Position numbers and translations under genes: made by a program
Part shown: positions 1 through 11,063 of the stretch, piece by piece
How the letters are laid out: every line of letters starts with the position of its first letter
Numbering within the stretch: the first letter of the stretch is position 1
Notes under the pieces: model-generated
The model's input: the letters and a program-made list of their open reading frames with translations, nothing else
What the model was told of the DNA's origin: nothing
The model's database searches: none
From: Myotis daubentonii
Lineage: Eukaryota > Chordata > Mammalia > Chiroptera > Vespertilionidae
Assembly: GCF_963259705.1 (NCBI RefSeq)
Contig: NC_081846.1
Span: 96,236,641 to 96,300,640 of the forward strand
Direction: 5' to 3'
DNA length: 64,000 nucleotides

Positions 1-337
1 TGGGTACTTCCAGTGGCGTTTTCACGGGACTGTGCTTTCAAATACTAAGTGTTCATGCTTACAGAGCTCAGAATTGGTGTCTAAAGCCTTGGAATGATGA
101 GAATAGTGTTTCTGTTTACAATTAAGGAGGACTGGCTTTGGCGTTTTTTTGTGTGAATCCGTTAAAATGGTGACGATTCCGGTAAATACTTCTAAGCAAA
201 CTGTCTAATTTTGGTAAAACTGTTAAAATACACATTGGTAGTACCAAAAATAATTAAGAACGTGTACCAAACACCTCAAGTACACGTAAAAAGATTCTTA
301 CTACATTTACTGTCGTATTCACTCTCGGAGGTTTCAA

Positions 338-508
338 GTGGAAAGCTGTGAAATGACGCAAATACTGGTAGTATTTACAACTCCGGGTGCTTCCGGTGGC
401 GTTTTCACGGGACTGTGCTTTCAAATACTAAGTGTTCATGCTTACAGAGCTCAGAATTGGTGTCTGAAGCCTTGGAATGACGAGAATAGTGTTTATGTTT
501 ACAATTAA
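338..508 (+). other. Recurrent short open frame of family-1 monomers (probably noncoding)
   Basis: A frame opens at GTG 338, passes ATG 353 and stops at TAA 506-508: 56 codons from GTG, 51 from the ATG. The same frame recurs in most family-1 monomers, with features such as SGGVFTGLCF and NWCLKPWNDEN. It is interrupted in some copies by the 1-bp loss in GGCTTTTCAC (2702, 4237, 11531, 23814, 27267) or by TAG near 36914. No signal peptide, transmembrane segment or known domain is recognisable. It is probably a chance frame made conspicuous by amplification. Confidence 0.35.
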
Positions 509-744
509 GGAGGATTGGCTTTGGCGTTTTTTTGTGGGAATCAGTTAAAATGGTGACAATTACGGTAAATACTTCTAAGCAAACTGTCTAATTTTGGTAA
601 AACTGTTAAAATACACAATGATAGTACCCAAAAATGATTAAGAACGTGTAAGAAACACCTCAAGTACACGTAAATAGATTCTTACTACATTTACTGTTGT
701 ATTCAATCACGGAGGATTCCAGTGGAAAGCTGTGAAATGACGAA
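361..744 (+). repeat. Representative family-1 monomer (384 bp)
   Basis: This copy serves as a reference for the internal layout. In order it holds the CCGGG/CCGGTGGCG block (about 381-402), GGCGTTTTCACGGG, the GAGCTC site (about 447), the end of a short open frame at TAA 506-508, a T7 tract at 527-533, the GTTAAAATGG block (about 544), the GTTAAAATACAC block (about 604), a dyad at 644-671, and the GGAGG block just after 710. Hand counting gives about 37% G+C over 361-720 and 11 CpGs per monomer. Monomer boundaries are arbitrary because the array has no visible natural start. Confidence 0.9.
644..671. repeat. Dyad-symmetric element, 7-bp arms (one per monomer)
   Basis: ACGTGTA (644-650) and its exact reverse complement TACACGT (665-671) flank a 14-bp spacer. 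The first monomer has the same arms at 260-266 and 281-287 even though its spacer differs. The element recurs in most family-1 monomers. In one monomer type the right arm reads TGCACGT, leaving 5 bp of pairing. It could be a protein-binding dyad or a small hairpin; nothing in the sequence decides between these. Confidence 0.7.
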
Positions 745-1277
745 AATACTGGTAATATTTACAACTCTGGGTACTTCCAGTGGCGTTTTCACGGGACTGT
801 GCTTTCAAATACTAAGTGTTCATGCTTACAGAGCTCAGAATTGGTGTCTGAAGCCTTGGAATGACGAGAATAGTTTTTATGTTTACAATTAAGCAGGATT
901 GGCTTTGGCGTTTTTTTGTGTGAATCAGTTAAAATGGTGACGATTCCGGTAAATACTTCTAAGCAAACTGTCTAATTTTGGTAAAACTGTTAAAATACAC
1001 CATGATATTTCCCAGAAATGATTAAGAACGTGTAAGAAACACCTCAAGTACACGTAAATAGATTCTTCGTTCATTTACCGTCGTATTCAATCACGGAGGT
1101 TTCCAGTGGAAAGGTGTGAAATGAAGAAAATACTTGGAATATTTACAACTCTGGGTACTTCCGGTGGCGTTTTCACGGGACTGTGCTTTCAAATACTAAG
1201 TGTTCATGCTTACAGAGCTCAGAATTGGTGTCTGAAGCCTTGGAATGACGAGAATAGTGTTTATGTTTACAATTAAA

Positions 1278-4200
1278 GAGGATTGGCTTTGGCGTTTTTT
1301 TGTGGGAATCAGTTAAAATGGTGACGATTCCGGTAAATACTTCTAAGCAAACTGTCTAATTTTGGTAAAACTGTTAAAATACACAATGATAGTATCCAAA
1401 AATGATTAAGAACGTGTAAGAAACATCTGAAGTACATGTAAATAGATTCTTACTACATTTACTGTTGTATTCAATCACGAAGGTTTCCAGTGGAAAGCTG
1501 TGAAATGACGAATATACTGGTAATATTTACAACTCCGGGTACTTCCGGTGGCGTTTTCACGGGACTGTGCTTTCAAATACTAAGTGTTCATGCTTACAGA
1601 GCTCAGAATTGGTGTCTAAAGCCTTGGAGTGACGCGAATAGTGCTTTTGTTTACAATTAAGGAGGACTGGCTTTGGCGTTTTTTTGTGTGAATCCGTTAA
1701 AATGGTGATGATTCCGGTAAATACTTCTAAGCAAACTGTCTAATTTCTGTAAAACTGTTAAAATACACAATGATAGTTCCCAGAAATGATTAAGAACGTG
1801 TAATAAACACCGCAAGTGCACGTAAAAAGATTCTTACTACATTTACTGTCGTATTCAATCACGGAGGTTTCCAGTGGAAAGGTGTGAAATGAAGAAAATA
1901 CTTGGAATATTTACAACTCCGGGTACTTCCGGTGGCGTTTTCACGGGACTGTGCTTTCAAATACTAAGTGTTCATGCTTACAGAGCTCAGATTTGGTGTC
2001 TAAACCCTTGGAATGATGAGAATAGTGTTTCTGTTTACAATTAAGGAGGACTGGCTTTGGCGTTTTTTTGTGTGAATCCGTTAAAATGGTGACGATTCCG
2101 GTAAATACTTCTAAGCAAACTGTCTAATTTCTGTAAAACTGTTAAAATACACAATGATAGTTCCCAGAAATGATTAAGAACGTGTAATAAACCTCGCAAG
2201 TACACGTAAAAAGATTCTTACTACATTTACTGTCGTATTCAATCACATAGGTTTCCAGTGGAAAGCTGTGAAATGACGAAAATACTGGTAATATTTACAA
2301 CTCTGGGTACTTCCAGTGGCGTTTTCACGGGACTGTGCTTTCAAATACTAAGTGTTCATGCTTACAGAGCTCAGAATTGGTGTCTGAAGCCTTGGAATGA
2401 CGAGAATAGTGTTTATGTTTACAATTAAGGAGGATTGGCTTTGGCGTTTTTTTGTGTGAATCAGTTAAAATGGTGACGATTCCGGTAAATACTTCTAAGC
2501 AAACTGTCTAATTTTGGTAAAACTGTTAAAATACACAATGATAGTATCCAAAAATGATTAAGAACGTGTAAGAAACATCTCAAGTACACGTAAATAGATT
2601 CTTACTACATTTACTGTTGTATTCAATCACGGAGGTTTCCAGTGGAAAGCTGTGAAATGACGCAAATACTGGTAATATTTACAACTCCGGGTGCTTCCGG
2701 TGGCTTTTCACGGGACTGTGCTTTCAAATACTAAGTGTTCATGCTTACAGAGCTCAGAATTGGTGTCTGAAGACTTGGAATGACGAGAATAGTGTTTATG
2801 TTTACAATTAAGGAGGATTGGCTTTGGCGTTTTTTTGTGGGAATCAGTTAAAATGGTGACGATTCCGGTAAATACTTCTAAGCAAACTGTCTAATTTTGG
2901 TAAAACTGTTAAAATACACAATGATAGTATCCAAAAATGATTAAGAACGTGTAAGAAACATCTGAAGTACACGTAAATAGATTCTTAGTACATTTACTGT
3001 TGTATTCAATCACGAAGGTTTCCAGTGGAAAGCTGTGAAATGACGAATATACTGGTAATATTTACAACTCCGGGTACTTCCGGTGGCGTTTTCACGGGAC
3101 TGTGCTTTCAAATACTAAGTGTTCATGCTTACAGAGCTCAGAATTGGTGTCTAAAGCCTTGGAATGACGTGAATAGTGCTTTTGTTTACAATTAAGGAGG
3201 ACTGGCTTTGGCGTTTTTTTGTGTGAATCCGTTAAAATGGTGATGATTCCGGTAAATACTTCTAAGCAAACTGTCTAATTTCTGTAAAACTGTTAAAATA
3301 CACAATGATAGTTCCCAGAAATGATTAAGAACGTGTAATAAACACCGCAAGTGCACGTAAAAAGATTCTTACTACATTTACTGTCGTATTCAATCACGGA
3401 GGTTTCCAGTGGAAAGGTGTGAAATGAAGAAAATACTTGGAATATTTACAACTCCGGGTACTTCCGGTGGCGTTTTCACGGGACTGTGCTTTCAAATACT
3501 AAGTGTTCATGCTTACAGAGCTCAGATTTGGTGTCTAAACCCTTGGAATGATGAGAATAGTGTTTCTGTTTACAATTAAGGAGGACTGGCTTTGGCGTTT
3601 TTTTGTGTGAATCCGTTAAAATGGTGACGATTCCGGTAAATACTTCTAAGCAAACTGTCTAATTTCTGTAAAACTGTTAAAATACACAATGATAGTTCCC
3701 AGAAATGATTAAGAACGTGTAATAAACCTCGCAAGTACACGTAAAAAGATTCTTACTACATTTACTGTCGTATTCAATCACATAGGTTTCCAGTGGAAAG
3801 CTGTGAAATGACGAAAATACTGGTAATATTTACAACTCTGGGTACTTCCAGTGGCGTTTTCACGGGACTGTGCTTTCAAATACTAAGTGTTCATGCTTAC
3901 AGAGCTCAGAATTGGTGTCTGAAGCCTTGGAATGACGAGAATAGTGTTTATGTTTACAATTAAGGAGGATTGGCTTTGGCGTTTTTTTGTGTGAATCAGT
4001 TAAAATGGGGACGATTCCGGTAAATACTTCTAAGCAAACTGTCTAATTTTGGTAAAACTGTTAAAATACACAATGATAGTATCCAAAAATGATTAAGAAC
4101 GTGTAAGAAACATCTCAAGTACACGTAAATAGATTCTTACTACATTTACTGTTGTATTCAATCACGGAGGTTTCCAGTGGAAAGCTGTGAAATGACGCAA

Positions 4201-4695
4201 ATACTGGTAATATTTACAACTCCGGGTGCTTCCGGTGGCTTTTCACGGGACTGTGCTTTCAAATACTAAGTGTTCATGCTTACAGAGCTCAGAATTGGTG
4301 TCTGAAGCCTTGGAATGACGAGAATAGTGTTTATGTTTACAATTAAGGAGGATTGGCTTTGGCGTTTTTTTGTGGGAATCAGTTAAAATGGTGACGATTC
4401 CGGTAAATACTTCTAAGCAAACTGTCTAATTTTGGTAAAACTGTTAAAATACACAATGATAGTATCCAAAAATGATTAAGAACGTGTAAGAAACATCTGA
4501 AGTACACGTAAATAGATTCTTAGTACATTTACTGTTGTATTCAATCACGAAGGTTTCCAGTGGAAAGCTGTGAAATGACGAATATACTGGTAATATTTAC
4601 AACTCCGGGTACTTCCGGTGGCGTTTTCACGGGACTGTGCTTTCAAATACTAAGTGTTCATGCTTACAGAGCTCAGAATTGGTGTCTAAAGCCTT
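1278..4695. repeat. 4-mer higher-order repeat, 1535-bp period
   Basis: Markers repeat at an exact offset of 1535 bp: GGCTTTTCAC at 2702 and 4237, the CACATAGG monomer at 2221 and 3756 (CTACAT anchor), and TGAAATGACGAATATACTGG at 1501, 3036 and 4571. That is four monomers minus the 1-bp loss in GGCTTTTCAC. About 2.2 units are present. The period breaks at the left near 1277 (AAAGAGG versus AAGGAGG) and at the right near 4695 (GACGTGAATAG versus GATGAGAATAG). Confidence 0.85.
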
Positions 4696-7145
4696 GGAAT
4701 GATGAGAATAGTGTTTCTGTTTACAATTAAGGAGGACTGGCTTTGGCGTTTTTTTGTGTGAATCCGTTAAAATGGTGACGATTCCGGTAAATACTTCTAA
4801 GCAAACTGTCTAATTTTGGTAAAACTGTTAAAATACACATTGGTAGTACCAAAAATAATTAAGAACGTGTACCAAACACCTCAAGTACACGTAAAAAGAT
4901 TCTTACTACATTTACTGTCGTATTCACTCACGGAGGTTTCAAGTGGAAAGCTGTGAAATGACGCAAATACTGGTAGTATTTACAACTCCGGGTGCTTCCG
5001 GTGGCGTTTTCACGGGACTGTGCTTTCAAATACTAAGTGTTCATGCTTACAGAGCTCAGAATTGGTGTCTGAAGCCTTGGAATGACGAGAATAGTGTTTA
5101 TGTTTACAATTAAGGAGGATTGGCTTTGGCGTTTTTTTGTGGGAATCAGTTAAAATGGTGACGATTCCGGGATATACTTCTAAGCAAACTGTCTAATTTT
5201 GGTAAAACTGTTAAAATACACAATGATAGTACCCAAAAATGATTAAGAACGTGTAAGAAACACCTCAAGTACACGTAAATAGATTCTTACTACATTTACT
5301 GTTGTATTCAATCACGGAGGTTTCCAGTGGAAAGCTGTGAAATGACGAAAATACTGGTAATATTTACAACTCTGGGTACTTCCAGTGGCGTTTTCACGGG
5401 ACTGTGCTTTCAAATACTAAGTGTTCATGCTTACAGAGCTCAGAATTGGTGTCTGAAGCCTTGGAATGACGAGAATAGTTTTTATGTTTACAATTAAGCA
5501 GGATTGGCTTTGGCGTTTTTTTGTGTGAATCAGTTAAAATGGTGACGATTCCGGTAAATACTTCTAAGCAAACTGTCTAATTTTGGTAAAACTGTTAAAA
5601 TACACCATGATATTTCCCAGAAATGATTAAGAACGTGTAAGAAACACCTCAAGTACACGTAAATAGATTCTTCGTTCATTTACCGTCGTATTCAATCACG
5701 GAGGTTTCCAGTGGAAAGGTGTGAAATGAAGAAAATACTTGGAATATTTACAACTCCGGGTACTTCCGGTGGCGTTTTCACGGGACTGTGCTTTCAAATA
5801 CTAAGTGTTCATGCTTACAGAGCTCAGAATTGGTGTCTGAAGCCTTGGAATGACGAGAATAGTGTTTATGTTTACAATTAAAGAGGATTGGCTTTGGCGT
5901 TTTTTTGTGGGAATCAGTTAAAATGGTGACGATTCCGGTAAATACTTCTAAGCAAACTGTCTAATTTTGGTAAAACTGTTAAAATACACAATGATAGTAT
6001 CCAAAAATGATTAAGAACGTGTAAGAAACATCTGAAGTACACGTAAATAGATTCTTACTACATTTACTGTTGTATTCAATCACGAAGGTTTCCAGTGGAA
6101 AGCTGTGAAATGACGAATATACTGGTAATATTTACAACTCCGGGTACTTCCGGTGGCGTTTTCACGGGACTGTGCTTTCAAATACTAAGTGTTCATGCTT
6201 ACAGAGCTCAGAATTGGTGTCTAAAGCCTTGGAGTGACGCGAATAGTGCTTTTGTTTACAATTAAGGAGGACTGGCTTTGGCGTTTTTTTGTGTGAATCC
6301 GTTAAAATGGTGATGATTCCGGTAAATACTTCTAAGCAAACTGTCTAATTTCTGTAAAACTGTTAAAATACACAATGATAGTTCCCAGAAATGATTAAGA
6401 ACGTGTAATAAACACCGCAAGTGCACGTAAACAGATTCTTACTACATTTACTGTCGTATTCAATCACGGAGGTTTCCAGTGGAAAGGTGTGAAATGAAGA
6501 AAATACTTGGAATATTTACAACTCCGGGTACTTCCGGTGGCGTTTTCACGGGACTGTGCTTTCAAATACTAAGTGTTCATGCTTACAGAGCTCAGATTTG
6601 GTGTCTAAACCCTTGGAATGATGAGAATAGTGTTTCTGTTTACAATTAAGGAGGACTGGCTTTGGCGTTTTTTTGTGTGAATCCGTTAAAATGGTGACGA
6701 TTCCGGTAAATACTTCTAAGCAAACTGTCTAATTTCTGTAAAACTGTTAAAATACACAATGATAGTTCCCAGAAATGATTAAGAACGTGTAATAAACCTC
6801 GCAAGTACACGTAAAAAGATTCTTACTACATTTACTGTCGTATTCAATCACATAGGTTTCCAGTGGAAAGCTGTGAAATGACGAAAATACTGGTAATATT
6901 TACAACTCTGGGTACTTCCAGTGGCGTTTTCACGGGACTGTGCTTTCAAATACTAAGTGTTCATGCTTACAGAGCTCAGAATTGGTGTCTGAAGCCTTGG
7001 AATGACGAGAATAGTGTTTATGTTTACAATTAAGGAGGATTGGCTTTGGCGTTTTTTTGTGTGAATCAGTTAAAATGGGGACGATTCCGGTAAATACTTC
7101 TAAGCAAACTGTCTAATTTTGGTAAAACTGTTAAAATACACCATG
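4606..7145. repeat. Segmental duplication, copy 2 (offset 4605)
   Basis: This is the counterpart of 1-2540, collinear over about 2.5 kb. It carries private changes such as CCGGGATATAC near 5167 and AAACAG near 6429. Its right part is also the first unit of the 1920-bp repeat run, so two amplification events overlap here. Confidence 0.8.
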
Positions 7146-10100
7146 ATATTTCCCAGAAATGATTAAGAACGTGTAAGAAACACCTCAAGTACACGTAAAT
7201 AGATTCTTCGTTCATTTACCGTCCTATTCAATCACGGAGGTTTCCAGTGGAAAGGTGTGAAATGACGAAAATACTGGTAATATTTACAACTCTGGGTACT
7301 TCCAGTGGCGTTTTCACGGGACTGTGCTTTCAAATACTAAGTGTTCATGCTTACAGAGCTCAGAATTGGTGTCTGAAGCCTTGGAATGACGAGAATAGTT
7401 TTTATGTTTACAATTAAGCAGGATTGGCTTTGGCGTTTTTTTGTGTGAATCAGTTAAAATGGTGACGATTCCGGTAAATACTTCTAAGCAAACTGTCTAA
7501 TTTTGGTAAAACTGTTAAAATACACCATGATATTTCCCAGAAATGATTAAGAACGTGTAAGAAACACCTCAAGTACACGTAAATAGATTCTTCGTTCATT
7601 TACCGTCGTATTCAATCACGGAGGTTTCCAGTGGAAAGGTGTGAAATGAAGAAAATACTTGGAATATTTACAACTCCGGGTACTTCCGGTGGCGTTTTCA
7701 CGGGACTGTGCTTTCAAATACTAAGTGTTCATGCTTACAGAGCTCAGAATTGGTGTCTGAAGCCTTGGAATGACGAGAATAGTGTTTATGTTTACAATTA
7801 AAGAGGATTGGCTTTGGCGTTTTTTTGTGGGAATCAGTTAAAATGGTGACGATTCCGGTAAATACTTCTAAGCAAACTGTCTAATTTTGGTAAAACTGTT
7901 AAAATACACAATGATAGTATCCAAAAATGATTAAGAACGTGTAAGAAACATCTGAAGTACACGTAAATAGATTCTTACTACATTTACTGTTGTATTCAAT
8001 CACGAAGGTTTCCAGTGGAAAGCTGTGAAATGACGAATATACTGGTAATATTTACAACTCCGGGTACTTCCGGTGGCGTTTTCACGGGACTGTGCTTTCA
8101 AATACTAAGTGTTCATGCTTACAGAGCTCAGAATTGGTGTCTAAAGCCTTGGAGTGACGCGAATAGTGCTTTTGTTTACAATTAAGGAGGACTGGCTTTG
8201 GCGTTTTTTTGTGTGAATCCGTTAAAATGGTGATGATTCCGGTAAATACTTCTAAGCAAACTGTCTAATTTCTGTAAAACTGTTAAAATACACAATGATA
8301 GTTCCCAGAAATGATTAAGAACGTGTAATAAACACCGCAAGTGCACGTAAACAGATTCTTACTACATTTACTGTCGTATTCAATCACGGAGGTTTCCAGT
8401 GGAAAGGTGTGAAATGAAGAAAATACTTGGAATATTTACAACTCCGGGTACTTCCGGTGGCGTTTTCACGGGACTGTGCTTTCAAATACTAAGTGTTCAT
8501 GCTTACAGAGCTCAGATTTGGTGTCTAAACCCTTGGAATGATGAGAATAGTGTTTCTGTTTACAATTAAGGAGGACTGGCTTTGGCGTTTTTTTGTGTGA
8601 ATCCGTTAAAATGGTGACGATTCCGGTAAATACTTCTAAGCAAACTGTCTAATTTCTGTAAAACTGTTAAAATACACAATGATAGTTCCCAGAAATGATT
8701 AAGAACGTGTAATAAACCTCGCAAGTACACGTAAAAAGATTCTTACTACATTTACTGTCGTATTCAATCACATAGGTTTCCAGTGGAAAGCTGTGAAATG
8801 ACGAAAATACTGGTAATATTTACAACTCTGGGTACTTCCAGTGGCGTTTTCACGGGACTGTGCTTTCAAATACTAAGTGTTCATGCTTACAGAGCTCAGA
8901 ATTGGTGTCTGAAGCCTTGGAATGACGAGAATAGTGTTTATGTTTACAATTAAGGAGGATTGGCTTTGGCGTTTTTTTGTGTGAATCAGTTAAAATGGGG
9001 ACGATTCCGGTAAATACTTCTAAGCAAACTGTCTAATTTTGGTAAAACTGTTAAAATACACCATGATATTTCCCAGAAATGATTAAGAACGTGTAAGAAA
9101 CACCTCAAGTACACGTAAATAGATTCTTCGTTCATTTACCGTCCTATTCAATCACGGAGGTTTCCAGTGGAAAGGTGTGAAATGACGAAAATACTGGTAA
9201 TATTTACAACTCTGGGTACTTCCAGTGGCGTTTTCACGGGACTGTGCTTTCAAATACTAAGTGTTCATGCTTACAGAGCTCAGAATTGGTGTCTGAAGCC
9301 TTGGAATGACGAGAATAGTTTTTATGTTTACAATTAAGCAGGATTGGCTTTGGCGTTTTTTTGTGTGAATCAGTTAAAATGGTGACGATTCCGGTAAATA
9401 CTTCTAAGCAAACTGTCTAATTTTGGTAAAACTGTTAAAATACACCATGATATTTCCCAGAAATGATTAAGAACGTGTAAGAAACACCTCAAGTACACGT
9501 AAATAGATTCTTCGTTCATTTACCGTCGTATTCAATCACGGAGGTTTCCAGTGGAAAGGTGTGAAATGAAGAAAATACTTGGAATATTTACAACTCCGGG
9601 TACTTCCGGTGGCGTTTTCACGGGACTGTGCTTTCAAATACTAAGTGTTCATGCTTACAGAGCTCAGAATTGGTGTCTGAAGCCTTGGAATGACGAGAAT
9701 AGTGTTTATGTTTACAATTAAAGAGGATTGGCTTTGGCGTTTTTTTGTGGGAATCAGTTAAAATGGTGACGATTCCGGTAAATACTTCTAAGCAAACTGT
9801 CTAATTTTGGTAAAACTGTTAAAATACACAATGATAGTATCCAAAAATGATTAAGAACGTGTAAGAAACATCTGAAGTACACGTAAATAGATTCTTACTA
9901 CATTTACTGTTGTATTCAATCACGAAGGTTTCCAGTGGAAAGCTGTGAAATGACGAATATACTGGTAATATTTACAACTCCGGGTACTTCCGGTGGCGTT
10001 TTCACGGGACTGTGCTTTCAAATACTAAGTGTTCATGCTTACAGAGCTCAGAATTGGTGTCTAAAGCCTTGGAGTGACGCGAATAGTGCTTTTGTTTACA

Positions 10101-11063
10101 ATTAAGGAGGACTGGCTTTGGCGTTTTTTTGTGTGAATCCGTTAAAATGGTGATGATTCCGGTAAATACTTCTAAGCAAACTGTCTAATTTCTGTAAAAC
10201 TGTTAAAATACACAATGATAGTTCCCAGAAATGATTAAGAACGTGTAATAAACACCGCAAGTGCACGTAAACAGATTCTTACTACATTTACTGTCGTATT
10301 CAATCACGGAGGTTTCCAGTGGAAAGGTGTGAAATGAAGAAAATACTTGGAATATTTACAACTCCGGGTACTTCCGGTGGCGTTTTCACGGGACTGTGCT
10401 TTCAAATACTAAGTGTTCATGCTTACAGAGCTCAGATTTGGTGTCTAAACCCTTGGAATGATGAGAATAGTGTTTCTGTTTACAATTAAGGAGGACTGGC
10501 TTTGGCGTTTTTTTGTGTGAATCCGTTAAAATGGTGACGATTCCGGTAAATACTTCTAAGCAAACTGTCTAATTTCTGTAAAACTGTTAAAATACACAAT
10601 GATAGTTCCCAGAAATGATTAAGAACGTGTAATAAACCTCGCAAGTACACGTAAAAAGATTCTTACTACATTTACTGTCGTATTCAATCACATAGGTTTC
10701 CAGTGGAAAGCTGTGAAATGACGAAAATACTGGTAATATTTACAACTCTGGGTACTTCCAGTGGCGTTTTCACGGGACTGTGCTTTCAAATACTAAGTGT
10801 TCATGCTTACAGAGCTCAGAATTGGTGTCTGAAGCCTTGGAATGACGAGAATAGTGTTTATGTTTACAATTAAGGAGGATTGGCTTTGGCGTTTTTTTGT
10901 GTGAATCAGTTAAAATGGGGACGATTCCGGTAAATACTTCTAAGCAAACTGTCTAATTTTGGTAAAACTGTTAAAATACACCATGATATTTCCCAGAAAT
11001 GATTAAGAACGTGTAAGAAACACCTCAAGTACACGTAAATAGATTCTTCGTTCATTTACCGTC
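5335..11063. repeat. 5-mer higher-order repeat, 1920-bp period, ~3 units
   Basis: Three consecutive units (about 5335-7254, 7255-9174 and 9175-11063) repeat at exactly 1920 bp, five times 384. Rows starting at 7261, 7321 and 7381 read the same as those at 9181, 9241 and 9301, and the remaining rows agree line by line, so the last two units look identical. The CTTCGTTCATTTACCG marker occurs in two adjacent monomers of each full unit, one with GTCGTATT and one with GTCCTATT. The run ends near 11063, where GTCGTATT replaces GTCCTATT. Confidence 0.92.

Larger units (their letters stand above)
1..2540. repeat. Segmental duplication, copy 1 (offset 4605)
   Basis: Bases 1 to about 2540 match 4606 to about 7145. 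Shared rare states are ATTGGTAGTACC with GTGTACCAAACACC (241-275 and 4846-4880), the CTTCGTTCATTTACCG marker (1071 and 5676), and GGAGTGACGCG. Scattered differences include ACTCTCGG versus ACTCACGG and GTAAATAC versus GATATAC. The match fails near 2541, where this copy has AATGATAGTATCC and the other has CATGATATTTCCC. The offset is 12 monomers minus 3 bp. The left end may lie outside the window. Confidence 0.8.

Noticed and set aside
1801..1810. AATAAA polyadenylation signal in some monomers (GTGTAATAAACACC)
   Set aside because: It arises from one base change in GTGTAAGAAACACC and has no associated gene. A six-base match in A+T-rich DNA is weak evidence.
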